This document shows positions 46,940 to 54,935 of a stretch of 64,000 bases of DNA, piece by piece (the first letter of the stretch is position 1; each line of letters begins with the position of its first letter). Both the position numbers and the translations under genes were made by a program. The DNA lies in the NCBI RefSeq assembly GCF_014646095.1, contig NZ_BMMU01000001.1:186001-250000 (forward strand), in the 5' to 3' direction. The stretch comes from Streptomyces lacrimifluminis. GTDB lineage: Bacteria > Actinomycetota > Actinomycetes > Streptomycetales > Streptomycetaceae. The notes under the pieces are model-generated. The model was given only the letters and a program-made list of their open reading frames with translations. It was not told the DNA's origin and made no database searches.

Positions 46940-46968
46940 ACCCTAGGAAGCGATCGGCCGCCCATCAA
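46940..46968 (-). promoter_or_regulatory. HrdB-type promoter for the minus-strand small transcript
   Basis: TTGATG (46963-46968) and TAGGGT (46940-46945) are spaced exactly 17 bases apart on the minus strand, predicting transcription from about 46932 leftwards. Confidence 0.55.
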
Positions 46969-47038
46969 CCTATTTTCCGAGAGGCTGGGACGCGGACGAC
47001 GGAGACGTCGGAGACGACCCGGACGCCTGGGACGGGTG

Positions 47039-49243
47039 TCAGGCGGGCGTCCCGAACTGGATGCCCCGGCCGTTGGTGGCCAGATAGACCATGCCGGGAA
47101 TGCGTGGGTCCCCGGTGATGGCCTGACCGATCCAACCCCACTGGTGCTGGTCGTCGTTGATGCGCCGCCAGGTCTTCGCGGCGTCGTCGGAGCGGTAGAC
47201 GCCGGTGACGCCTCCCACGGTGGCGACGTGGTAGACCGAGAGGTAGGAGGCGCCTTCGGCAGCCGCGCCGAAGCCGAGCGTGAACGAGGCCTGGCAGCTC
47301 GTGACCTTCGCGAAGGAACTGCCGCCGTTGGTGGACCGGAACAGTCCGTTGCCCTTGGTGCTGAGCCACAGGTCTCCGGAGCGTCCCGGCGCCGCGGCCA
47401 GCTGGTATCCGGCGTCGCCCGAGGGGAGTCCGGTGGCCCGGGCGGCGAACGTCAGACCCTTGTCGGTGCTGGCGAACAGCTTTCCGGTGGCGGTGTCGAA
47501 CGCGTACAGGACCTTCGGGTCGACCGGGTCCGCCACCGGTGTGGCCCCGGCGGGGAACGAGGAGACCACCGACCAGGTGGCCCCGTTGTCCGTGGAACGC
47601 TGCGTCGCGTGCTTCGTGCCGTCCCAGTGGACGAAGGACCACACCAGCACGCCGCCGTCCGCGGTGGTGGCGATCGGCCCCGGTGCCTCCTTGGCGTCGG
47701 CGGGCTGGGACTTGAAGGGCGCCCAGGTCTGTCCGCCGTCGTTCGAGAAGGCGCCGTTGCCGTTGTCACCCGTGCCCGTGCGGACCACGTAGGACGGCTT
47801 GTTCGCGGCCTGCGCGAGGCCCGCCGCCGTGGTGAAGAGGGGGTTGGCCGCCAGGCCGCCGGCCGGAGACACCGTGAGCCGGTCGTGGTAGAGCGCGCCG
47901 ATGTCCCGTGAGCCGCTGAGCAGGTGTGCCTGGCCGGTCGGCGGCGAGATCAGGAAGAGCACCGACGTCTCCTCCAGGCCACGGATCTGCGGGGCCCAGT
48001 TCTTCAGGTCGCGGGTGCCGTAGAGGGTGGCGCCGGTGCCGTAGACGATGTGCTGGGAGTCGAACGGGTCGATGGCGACCATCTGGATCCACCAGCCGAA
48101 CGTCGGCGCGGCCTTGCCCCACTTGAGGTAGGGGGTCTCCGAGACGTCGATGGCCGCCGTGTCCCCGAGGGAGGTCCAGGTCCGGCCCCCGTCGGTGGTG
48201 CGGAACAGGGTGTCACCCGCCGACCAGCGGTTGTTGGTGGAGACGACGACGGTGCCGGTGCGCTGGGGGTCGACAGCGGCCCCGCCGTATCCGAAGCCGG
48301 CGGGCTTCTCCGGGGTGACATCGGTCCACGTACCGGTGGTGGTGGCCAGTTTGTGCACGCTGCCGTTGGACTGACCGTTGGGGCCGGGAGCGTTGGCGTA
48401 CGTCACGTACAGCTCCTTGGCGCGGCTGTCGTACGCGGCCCGCATCGGCATCTTGGCCGCGGGCCCGGCCGGCTGCCCGGGGACGGGTACCCACGTGGTG
48501 CCGTCGGTGGTGCTGTACAGGGTGGTCGCGGTCGCGGAGCCGTCGCCGTCACCCCAGCCGGCGTACACCGTGCGCTCGGCGGCGACGAGGACGGTGACGC
48601 CCTGGCCGGAGGCGCTGGGCTTGGGCGGGAAGCCCGTCGCGGTGTTCCAGGTGGCGCCCCGGTCCGTCGACTTGAGGAGGCCGTCGTGCCGGGTGCCCAG
48701 CCACAGGGTGTCACTGTCGCGCGGGTCCAGGAGGAGGCGCTCGCCCGTGCCCCGGCCGTCCTCGTTGGAGCCGAGCTTCACCTTGAGGTCGGTACGGGTC
48801 CAGGTGGCCCCGCGGTCGTCGGAGCGCAGGAACGCGCCGTTGTCCGCCCAGGTCTGGGAGTAGGTGCCGAGGGCGAGGTAGAGGCGGTTCGGCCGGGCCG
48901 GGTCGATGGCCAGGGACTCGACGCCGAGGAGGTTCTGGTCGGCCTGGCTGACCCAGTCCAGCAGCGGGATCCAGCGGGCCGCACCGTCGTCCCAGCGGTA
49001 GGCGCCGCCCATGTCGGTTCGGGCGTAGGCGAGTCCCTTCACGGCGGGGTGGAACACCACACCGGTGACGAATCCGGTGCCGCCGATGAACACGTTGCGC
49101 CACTCGTAGGGCGCCGCCGCGGCGGAACCGATCGCCGATTCCATGGCCTGGGAACGGCCCTGGAGGGAGGGGAGACCGACGAGTGCGGCGGTGGCCGCCG
49201 TACCGGCGAGAACGGTACGCCGACTCAGATCGGACGCATGCAT
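47039..49243 (-). CDS. Secreted GH74 xyloglucanase-like protein
   Basis: 734 aa from ATG 49243 (GAGG upstream). Twin-arginine signal SRRTVLAGTAATAALVGLP. The mature protein starts YEWRNVFIGGTGFVTGVVFHPAVKGLAYARTDMGGAYRWDD and shows repeated Asp-box/BNR units (SDDRGATW, STDRGATW, TTDGGRTW, NDGGQTW, STDNGATW). These are the two seven-bladed propellers of GH74, with the Asp of TDMGG being one catalytic residue. Hydrolyses xyloglucan outside the cell. No carbohydrate-binding module, unlike many homologues. No CebR box seen in its promoter. Confidence 0.93.
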   Translation of the reverse strand: MHASDLSRRTVLAGTAATAALVGLPSLQGRSQAMESAIGSAAAAPYEWRNVFIGGTGFVTGVVFHPAVKGLAYARTDMGGAYRWDDGAARWIPLLDWVSQADQNLLGVESLAIDPARPNRLYLALGTYSQTWADNGAFLRSDDRGATWTRTDLKVKLGSNEDGRGTGERLLLDPRDSDTLWLGTRHDGLLKSTDRGATWNTATGFPPKPSASGQGVTVLVAAERTVYAGWGDGDGSATATTLYSTTDGTTWVPVPGQPAGPAAKMPMRAAYDSRAKELYVTYANAPGPNGQSNGSVHKLATTTGTWTDVTPEKPAGFGYGGAAVDPQRTGTVVVSTNNRWSAGDTLFRTTDGGRTWTSLGDTAAIDVSETPYLKWGKAAPTFGWWIQMVAIDPFDSQHIVYGTGATLYGTRDLKNWAPQIRGLEETSVLFLISPPTGQAHLLSGSRDIGALYHDRLTVSPAGGLAANPLFTTAAGLAQAANKPSYVVRTGTGDNGNGAFSNDGGQTWAPFKSQPADAKEAPGPIATTADGGVLVWSFVHWDGTKHATQRSTDNGATWSVVSSFPAGATPVADPVDPKVLYAFDTATGKLFASTDKGLTFAARATGLPSGDAGYQLAAAPGRSGDLWLSTKGNGLFRSTNGGSSFAKVTSCQASFTLGFGAAAEGASYLSVYHVATVGGVTGVYRSDDAAKTWRRINDDQHQWGWIGQAITGDPRIPGMVYLATNGRGIQFGTPA

Positions 49244-49391
49244 GACATACCTCAATCTGTGGAGCTGAGGGGGAGGTTGAGCCACGGTGCGGTCGTGATC
49301 GACTCACACGATGATCACTCCACGCCATTGTGCATGCGCTCTCTGTAGCTGACTGTCTGGTTGCGCCAAAGGTGGTGCGTGTTGTCGGCCC

Positions 49392-49835
49392 TCATCGGGC
49401 CGGTGTGCGCACCATGAACACGTCCACCGCGTCCTCGCTCTCGACCGTGAACCCGTGCCGCTCGTACAGCCGTCGGGCCGGGCTGCCCTGGAGCACGTTC
49501 AGCCGGACAGGGGCGCTCTGGTCGTCGCACCGTTCGAGGAGTGCGCGCAGGACGCCCGAACCGATGCCGGCGCCCTGCCTGCGCGGGTCGAGATAGAAGT
49601 GCTCCAGCCAGTGGGCGTCCTCGGCCGGGCGCAGCGCCACGCAGCCCGCGAACTCCCCACCCACCTCGATCACCCAGGTGTGGTTCGCCCCGAACCCGTC
49701 CCGGAACCGCTGCCGGACGCGCTGCCCGTCGTACCGCCCGAGGCGTTCCAGATCCGCCCGCATCACCACGGCGCGCAGGTCGGCCACCGCCTCGACGTCC
49801 GACGCCGTCGCCGGCCGTATGTCCCAGTCCGCCAT
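49392..49835 (-). CDS. GNAT family N-acetyltransferase
   Basis: 147 aa from ATG 49835; a GTG three codons earlier is possible. WDIRPATASDVEAVADLRAVVM, then EHFYLDPRRQGAGIGSGVLRALLE, the acetyl-CoA pyrophosphate loop (RQGAGIG), and ARRLYERHGFTVE at the end. Acetylates an unknown amine. Divergent from the PAS gene; GH74 lies downstream in the same direction after a 148-bp gap. Confidence 0.9.
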   Translation of the reverse strand: MADWDIRPATASDVEAVADLRAVVMRADLERLGRYDGQRVRQRFRDGFGANHTWVIEVGGEFAGCVALRPAEDAHWLEHFYLDPRRQGAGIGSGVLRALLERCDDQSAPVRLNVLQGSPARRLYERHGFTVESEDAVDVFMVRTPAR

Positions 49836-50086
49836 GATCGGCACGCTACCCGGCCGGGCGCACGGCCCGCCGCCCCTGATGGGCCGGACATTCCGGACGG
49901 TCGGTTTGGTCCGGCGACTGTGGGGCAGGAGGGGCTTGTTCCCGGACTACGGTGAATTTCCGCCGAACAACGATTTCCTGCGAACTTGGGGGAACTCGAT
50001 GTGTGCTGTGTCACGTTCGAGTTGAATGATGGTGAGTGAGCGAACCGTCGCGCAGTACGTGCGGACGCGGCCTGCAGGGGGTCCAG

Positions 50087-51523
50087 GTGAGTGCTTCCCG
50101 GCGTAGTGGGACCACCGACGAGCTGGGGCCGGACGAGCCCGGAAGGGACGGCCCGGAAGGCTCGGACGGCGGTGGGTTCGACCTGCTCGCCGCCCTTCTC
50201 GACGGCATGGACGCCGCCCTGTGCGCCTTCGACGTCGACGGAGTGGTCACCCACTGGAACCGGGAGGCCGAGCGGATTCTCGGGTGGACGGCCGCCGAGG
50301 CCGTCGGGCGCCACGGGTTCGCCGGATGGGCGGTGCGCAAGGCCGACGCCGAGGAGATCGAGGGGCGGCTGCTGTCCGCGATGCACGCCCCGGGGCGCCA
50401 GGTGCACGAGTTCGCGCTGCTGACCAAGGACGGCGGGCGGGTGCTCGTCCGGACCCAGTCCGCCGCCGTGCGCGGTCCCGACGGCAAGCCCGCCGGGCTG
50501 TACTGCGCGTTCAGCGAGGTGCACGCTCAGATAGACCTGGAGCGGTCGATCGCGCTGAGCGAGGCCCTGTTCGAGGACGCCAGCTGGGGTGTCGTGCTCG
50601 TCGACGTCGATCTGCGGCCCGCCGTCGTCAACGCGCACGCCGCCCGGTCGCTCGGCACCGGCCGTACCGCTGTGCTCGGGCGGCCCCTCGGCGAGCTGCT
50701 CGCGCAGGGTGTCGAGGAGCTGGAGAGCGCGCTGACGCACGTCCTCGCCGAGGGCGCGCCGCCCGCGCCCGCCGAGATGTGGGTGAGCGTGCGGACGTCC
50801 GAGGGCGAGAAGCGGCGCTGCTGGCGGAGCGGGTTCCTGCGGCTGGCCTCGCCGCTCACCGAGGAACCGGTTCCGCTCGGGGTCGGTTGGCTGTTCCAGG
50901 ACATCACCGAGAGCAAGCAGGTCGAGCAGGAGGCGGCTCAGCTGCGCTTCCGCACCCACCAGCTGCACCGCGCCGCACGGGCCGCCGCCGAGTGCGAGGA
51001 CCCCGCCGAGGCCGCGACCGTGCACCTGGACTTCGCCCTCGCCGGCTTCGCCGACCACGCGCTCATCGACCGGATCGCCGTCATCGGCGGCGAGGCTGCC
51101 GACGGTACGGCGGACGACGGGGACGGTCCGGTCCGGCTGGTCCGCGCCGCCGCCACACCCTCCGGGGCGCCGGGGCCCAGCGTCCTCGCCGGCCACGCCG
51201 GACTCCCGGTGCGCTACGGCGAGGGACACCCGGCCGTGCAGTGCGTCGAGCGGGCCGGGTCCGTGCGGGCGAGCGCCGGGTCGTACGCCGCCGAGCAGGC
51301 CCGCGAGTGGGCCGTCCAGCGCCGATGGCCGCCCGACTCGGTCCACGCACTGTGCGCGGCGCTGCGCAGCCGGGGGCGCACCCTGGGCGTCGTGACGTTT
51401 CTGCGGGGCACCGGGCGAAGCCCGTTCGAGCGCACGGACGCGATGTACGCGGAGGACGTCGCCACCCGGATCGCGACGGCCCTGGACCTGGCCGGGCTCA
51501 GAGGGCAGGACCTCGACAGGTAG
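50087..51523 (+). CDS. PAS domain protein with GAF-like C-terminus
   Basis: 478 aa from GTG 50087 (G-rich site upstream; an earlier in-frame GTG lies at 50036). Residues about 35-150 form a PAS domain (LLDGMDAALCAFDVDGVVTHWNREAERILGWTAAEAVGRHGF). A second PAS-like unit follows (ALFEDASWGVVLVDVDLRPAVVNAHA...WLFQDITESKQVEQ). The C-terminal ~190 residues look GAF-like. Unlike most relatives there is no PP2C phosphatase or kinase domain after it, so it is a sensor without an obvious output. Confidence 0.85.
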   Translation: MSASRRSGTTDELGPDEPGRDGPEGSDGGGFDLLAALLDGMDAALCAFDVDGVVTHWNREAERILGWTAAEAVGRHGFAGWAVRKADAEEIEGRLLSAMHAPGRQVHEFALLTKDGGRVLVRTQSAAVRGPDGKPAGLYCAFSEVHAQIDLERSIALSEALFEDASWGVVLVDVDLRPAVVNAHAARSLGTGRTAVLGRPLGELLAQGVEELESALTHVLAEGAPPAPAEMWVSVRTSEGEKRRCWRSGFLRLASPLTEEPVPLGVGWLFQDITESKQVEQEAAQLRFRTHQLHRAARAAAECEDPAEAATVHLDFALAGFADHALIDRIAVIGGEAADGTADDGDGPVRLVRAAATPSGAPGPSVLAGHAGLPVRYGEGHPAVQCVERAGSVRASAGSYAAEQAREWAVQRRWPPDSVHALCAALRSRGRTLGVVTFLRGTGRSPFERTDAMYAEDVATRIATALDLAGLRGQDLDR

Positions 51524-51528
51524 CCCCG

Positions 51529-51574
51529 AAAGGGGCGCGGGGAACTGCGCGACCGGCCACGGACCGGCCGGCAG
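51529..51574. repeat. Dispersed intergenic repeat, family B copy 2
   Basis: AAAGGGGCGCGGGGAACTGC followed by GCGACCGGCCACGGACCGGCCGGCA, immediately after the PAS gene stop. The short form of the element, without the GCGGCTCCGCCGC middle block. Confidence 0.8.
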
Positions 51575-51621
51575 GTTTCGTATCCGCCGATCCCCCGGTC
51601 CCCGCCGATCCCGCGGAGCGC

Positions 51622-52410
51622 TCAGCGCTCGTAGAAGATGCGGTCGCCGTACTGCTTCAGGATGCGGGCGTTCCAGTCGTGGCCGCCGTCCACGTTGCCG
51701 GAGCGCAGCAGTGGTGGCTCGATGCCCCGTTCCGCCAGGATGCCCGCCGCCGTCGCCATGACCGACTGGAGCAGCGCCGAGGTGACGACCGTCGAGGCGG
51801 GGGCGAAGGGCGCCGGGATGGTGTCGAGGGTGAGTTCGGCGTCGCCGGGGGCGATCTTCGAGTCCAGCACGACGTCGCAGTGGTCCTTGAGGAAGGTGCC
51901 GGAGGTGTTCCGGGGCGTTGTCTCCGTCGCGTACGCCACCGAGGTCACGCCGATGACCTTCACGCCGAGGGCACGCGCGTGCAGCGCCATCTCCACCGGG
52001 AGGGCGTTGCGGCCGGAGAGGGAGATGATCACGAGGACGTCGCCTGCGCGCAGCGGTGACGTGTCCAGGACGGCCGTGGCCAGACCGTCGACGCGTTCCA
52101 GGGCGGAGCCCAGGGTGGCCGGCATGACGTCGACGCCGACGACGCCGGGGACGGCCAGCAGGTTCATCAGGGCGAGGCCGCCCGCGCGGTAGACGAGGTC
52201 CTGCGCGGCGAGCGAGGAGTGCCCGGCGCCGAAGGCGAACAGGCGCCCATCGGCGGCCACGGTGTCGGCGATGAGCGTGCCGGCGGCTCTCACGGCGTCC
52301 GCCTCCTCGTCGCGCACCCGCCGCAACAGCCCGATCGAGGCGTCGAGGAACTCCCCGGCCAGTTGTCCGGACCGCTGTCCGGCCGGCTTGCTGTCGCTCG
52401 TTTCCGGCAT
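51622..52410 (-). CDS. SIS domain (sugar isomerase-type) protein
   Basis: 262 aa from ATG 52410 with GAGGGG upstream. LFAFGAGHSSLAAQDLVYRAGGL and DVLVIISLSGRNALPVEMALHARALGVKVIGVTSV are the phospho-sugar-binding SIS motifs. Similar proteins act on or sense amino-sugar phosphates such as N-acetylglucosamine/N-acetylmuramate phosphates. A DasR-type site 48 bp upstream fits control by the GlcNAc regulon. Divergent from dmdR1. Confidence 0.92.
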   Translation of the reverse strand: MPETSDSKPAGQRSGQLAGEFLDASIGLLRRVRDEEADAVRAAGTLIADTVAADGRLFAFGAGHSSLAAQDLVYRAGGLALMNLLAVPGVVGVDVMPATLGSALERVDGLATAVLDTSPLRAGDVLVIISLSGRNALPVEMALHARALGVKVIGVTSVAYATETTPRNTSGTFLKDHCDVVLDSKIAPGDAELTLDTIPAPFAPASTVVTSALLQSVMATAAGILAERGIEPPLLRSGNVDGGHDWNARILKQYGDRIFYER

Positions 52411-52457
52411 GTCCGTGGCCCCTCGGAGGTTCGAAGCGTCTGCGTCGCCGATCACGG

Positions 52458-52473
52458 TGAGGTCTGGACCACT
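52458..52473. promoter_or_regulatory. DasR-responsive element (dre)-like site
   Basis: TGAGGTCTGGACCACT matches 13 of 16 positions of the dre consensus AGTGGTCTAGACCACT as I know it. It is located 48 bp upstream of the SIS gene on the minus strand. Confidence 0.7.
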
Positions 52474-52498
52474 GCCCTGTCAACAGCGCGACGAACCG

Positions 52499-53617
52499 TT
52501 ACCGCGCCCGCCGCCGTACCCTCGGTGAAACGTGCTGTCTACCCGGCCGCGAGCATCTGTAACCGTGTGGTTCCCACGCGGCGGCACGGTTGTCGGTGGT
52601 ATGCGTCAGAATTGAAGCCAGGGCCAGCGCACGCGCCGGAGCCGTCGAGCCTCCGGCACATCTCATCAAGGGGCACGAATGTCCGGACTGATCGATACGA
52701 CGGAGATGTATCTCCGCACCATCCTCGAGCTGGAGGAGGAAGGTGTGGTCCCCATGCGCGCCCGGATCGCCGAGCGGCTGGACCAGAGCGGCCCGACGGT
52801 CAGCCAGACCGTGGCCCGGATGGAGCGCGACGGTCTGGTGGCGGTCGCCAGCGACCGGCACCTGGAACTCACGGACGAGGGCCGCCGCCTGGCCACCCGC
52901 GTCATGCGCAAGCACCGCCTCGCGGAGTGCCTGCTCGTCGATGTGATCGGGCTGGAGTGGGAGCAGGTCCACGCGGAGGCGTGTCGCTGGGAGCACGTGA
53001 TGAGCGAGGCGGTGGAACGCCGGGTCCTCGAACTCCTGCGCCACCCCACCGAGTCGCCCTACGGCAACCCGATCCCGGGCCTGGAGGAGCTGGGCGAGAA
53101 GGACGGCGCCGACCCCTTCCTCCACGAGGGCATGGTCTCGCTGGCCGACCTCGACCCGGGGCTGGACGGCAAGACGGTCGTCGTACGGCGGATCGGCGAG
53201 CCCATCCAGACGGACGCGCAGCTGATGTACACGCTGCGCCGCGCGGGTGTGCAGCCCGGTTCGGTGGTGAGCGTGACGGAGTCGCCCGGCGGGGTGCTGG
53301 TCGGCAGCGGCGGCGAGGCGGCCGAGCTGGAGGCGGACGTGGCCTCGCACGTGTTCGTGGCGAAGCGCTGACCGGGCGCCCGCCGCGCCACCGGTCGCCG
53401 CACCGTCAACTCCTCTGACCGGCGAGGAACTTGCCATGTCCTGGGATCCGCGCGGTTCCAGGGCGCCAATCCAAGATTCAGTGTGCGGAATCGCAGCGCC
53501 CGGCCCTTTCGCGTGCCACGCTGTCGCGAGAGGCATATGACGTGAGGGCTCTTGGCCGGGTGCGGCAGCGGTGTCGCCGGGCGGGGGAGGGGGAGCGTGA
53601 GGATGTGCCGCGGACAT
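52499..53617 (-). CDS. Possible antiparallel adm-like ORF
   Basis: A continuous minus-strand frame covers all of dmdR1. S. coelicolor Adm is a reported antiparallel product of this locus affecting siderophores and antibiotics. The predicted protein here is His/Arg/Asp-rich and low in complexity, as expected from the complement of a GC-biased gene, so position and the published precedent are the only support. The exact start is unknown. Confidence 0.35.
   Translation of the reverse strand: MSAAHPHAPPPPPGDTAAAPGQEPSRHMPLATAWHAKGPGAAIPHTESWIGALEPRGSQDMASSSPVRGVDGAATGGAAGARSALRHEHVRGHVRLQLGRLAAAADQHPAGRLRHAHHRTGLHTRAAQRVHQLRVRLDGLADPPYDDRLAVQPRVEVGQRDHALVEEGVGAVLLAQLLQARDRVAVGRLGGVAQEFEDPAFHRLAHHVLPATRLRVDLLPLQPDHIDEQALREAVLAHDAGGQAAALVREFQVPVAGDRHQTVALHPGHGLADRRAALVQPLGDPGAHGDHTFLLQLEDGAEIHLRRIDQSGHSCPLMRCAGGSTAPARALALASILTHTTDNRAAAWEPHGYRCSRPGRQHVSPRVRRRAR
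52679..53371 (+). CDS. dmdR1: Iron-dependent DtxR/IdeR family repressor DmdR1
   Basis: 230 aa. TTEMYLRTILELEEEGVVPMRARIAERLDQSGPTVSQTVARMERDGLV is the DtxR winged HTH. The metal-site region follows (MRKHRLAECLLVDVIGLEWEQVHAEACRWEHVMSEAVE), with His, Glu and Cys ligands. A C-terminal SH3-like FeoA domain closes it. Length and sequence fit S. coelicolor DmdR1, which with Fe(II) represses siderophore genes. In that species an antiparallel gene, adm, overlaps it; a matching minus-strand frame exists here (52499-53617). Confidence 0.96.
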   Translation: MSGLIDTTEMYLRTILELEEEGVVPMRARIAERLDQSGPTVSQTVARMERDGLVAVASDRHLELTDEGRRLATRVMRKHRLAECLLVDVIGLEWEQVHAEACRWEHVMSEAVERRVLELLRHPTESPYGNPIPGLEELGEKDGADPFLHEGMVSLADLDPGLDGKTVVVRRIGEPIQTDAQLMYTLRRAGVQPGSVVSVTESPGGVLVGSGGEAAELEADVASHVFVAKR

Positions 53618-53623
53618 GAAGAG

Positions 53624-53651
53624 GGCCCCGGCGCCAGGTGGCGCCGGGGCC
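53624..53651. terminator. Strong terminator after dmdR1
   Basis: Perfect 13-bp stem, GGCCCCGGCGCCA with TGGCGCCGGGGCC, separated by two bases. It lies 253 bp past the dmdR1 stop. Confidence 0.8.
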
Positions 53652-53817
53652 TGTCCTCCCCTGTGCTGACCCGGAGCCCCGAGCTCCCAGGGTCATCCCC
53701 TACGGACCGTTTTCCCCGAGCGGTCCGCCTCCCGCAGAAGATCTCCCCTCGGCCACGCGGATCATTCCTTGACCGGGGTCACTCGAACGAGGGGTGTTGC
53801 GACCGGAGACCACATTT

Positions 53818-53833
53818 TCGAATAGTCATTCGA
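53818..53833. promoter_or_regulatory. Dyad in the hydrolase promoter
   Basis: TCGAAT-AGTC-ATTCGA, an AT-rich perfect 6-bp inverted repeat 35 bp before the hydrolase ATG, in a GC-rich context. A candidate repressor site. Confidence 0.4.
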
Positions 53834-53867
53834 TAACCTGTGGTCCAGCTCGGCAGAGGAAGCTTCG

Positions 53868-54773
53868 ATGGCTAGGGGGGTGCCAGGACCTGTGGCGCGG
53901 CGTATCGACGTGACCGGAGCGGGCGGTGTGCGCCTTGCCGCCTGGGAGTTCGCCGACCCTCCCAAGGCCGGGGCGGAACAGGCCCGGGTGGGAGAACCCG
54001 ACCGGGCACCCGGCGTGCTGTTACTGCACGGGCTCATGGGCCGTGCCTCGCACTGGGCGTCCGCCGCCCGCTGGCTGGGCGAGCGGCACCGGGCCGTCGC
54101 ACTCGACCAGCGGGGGCACGGCCAGAGCGACCGTCCGCCCGGCTCCGTCTACACCCGCGAGGCGTACGTCGAGGACGCCGAGGCGGCGATCGAACAGCTC
54201 GGCCTCGGCCCGGTCGTCCTCATCGGCCACGCCATGGGCGCCCTGACCGCCTGGCAGCTCGCCGCGAAACGCCCCGACCTGGTGCACGGCCTGATCATCT
54301 GCGACATGCGGGCGTCGGCGCTGGGCGCGGCCTCCCAGCGCGAGTGGGAGGACTGGTTCAAGGCCTGGCCCGTCCCCTTCGCCACCCTCGCCGACGTACG
54401 CAAGTGGTTCGGTGAGGACGACCCCTGGGTGGAGCGGCCCAGCCCCTCGCGCGGCGAGTTCTACGCCGAGGTGATGCAGGAGTCCCCCGACGGCTGGCGC
54501 CCCGTCTTCGAACCGGAGCAGATGCTCAAGTCCCGCGAGACCTGGGTGTTCGACGCGCACTGGGAGGAGCTGACGCAGGTTCAGTGCCCCACCCTGGTCG
54601 TGCGCGGCCTGGACGGCGAACTGGGCCGGGCGGAGGCGCAGGAGATGGTCCGCGTCCTGCCGAGGGGCGAGTACGCGGAGGTGTCCGACGCCGGCCACCT
54701 CGTGCACTACGACCAGCCGGACGCCTGGCGCGCGGCCATCGAACCGTTCCTGGAGGGCGTGCTGACGCGGTAG
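53868..54773 (+). CDS. Alpha/beta hydrolase with Ala in place of the nucleophile; TTA codon
   Basis: 301 aa, GAGGAAG five bases before ATG. LLLHGLMGRASHW is the oxyanion loop and LDQRGHGQSDRP strand 4. The nucleophile elbow reads IGHAMGALTAW, with Ala122 (GCC) where family members carry Ser (GHSMG). Asp (VRGLDGELG) and His (DAGHLVHYD) of the triad remain. So it is either a non-hydrolytic fold member or a recent loss of function by one base. Codon 52 is TTA (54021-54023), implying bldA-dependent expression. Confidence 0.88.
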   Translation: MARGVPGPVARRIDVTGAGGVRLAAWEFADPPKAGAEQARVGEPDRAPGVLLLHGLMGRASHWASAARWLGERHRAVALDQRGHGQSDRPPGSVYTREAYVEDAEAAIEQLGLGPVVLIGHAMGALTAWQLAAKRPDLVHGLIICDMRASALGAASQREWEDWFKAWPVPFATLADVRKWFGEDDPWVERPSPSRGEFYAEVMQESPDGWRPVFEPEQMLKSRETWVFDAHWEELTQVQCPTLVVRGLDGELGRAEAQEMVRVLPRGEYAEVSDAGHLVHYDQPDAWRAAIEPFLEGVLTR

Positions 54774-54857
54774 TGCTCCGCTGGGTCGGCGGTTCTTTCG
54801 GCCGCGGGGAGTGGGGCTGGTCGGGTCGCGCGGTTCCGGGGCAGGCGGTTCTCTGCC

Positions 54858-54935
54858 CGCGGGCCGGTAGGAGCTGGTCGCGCCCTGCGGCGGAGCCGCA
54901 GATCGATACAGCCCCGCGCCCCTGAAGGGCGCGCC
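54858..54935. repeat. Dispersed intergenic repeat, family B copy 3 (inverted)
   Basis: Read on the minus strand it runs GCGCGCCCTTCAGGGGCGCG, GGGCTGTATCGATCTGCGG, CTCCGCCGCAGGGCGCGACC, AGCTCCTACCGGCCCGC. This is the same order as copy 1, including the TGTATCGAT and GCGGCTCCGCCGC blocks. Placed between the hydrolase and the frameshifted gene on the minus strand. Confidence 0.85.

Larger units (their letters stand above)
46675..47038. other. 364-bp gap between lipoprotein and GH74 genes
   Basis: No ordinary gene. It holds the tandem repeats' end, the branched RNA structure (46724-46786), a hairpin GGTGGC...GCCACC (46856-46882), a 12-codon minus-strand ORF and its own promoter; see those entries. 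Confidence 0.7.
53372..53867. other. 496-bp gap downstream of dmdR1
   Basis: Contains the 5' part of the possible adm frame, a very strong terminator (53624-53651) and, near the right end, the promoter region of the hydrolase with a dyad TCGAAT-AGTC-ATTCGA (53818-53833). Nothing else recognisable. Confidence 0.6.

Noticed and set aside
51622..53371. A classical iron box in front of dmdR1
   Set aside because: No TTAGGTTAGGCTAACCTAA-like dyad is visible in 52411-52678, so autoregulation by iron cannot be claimed.
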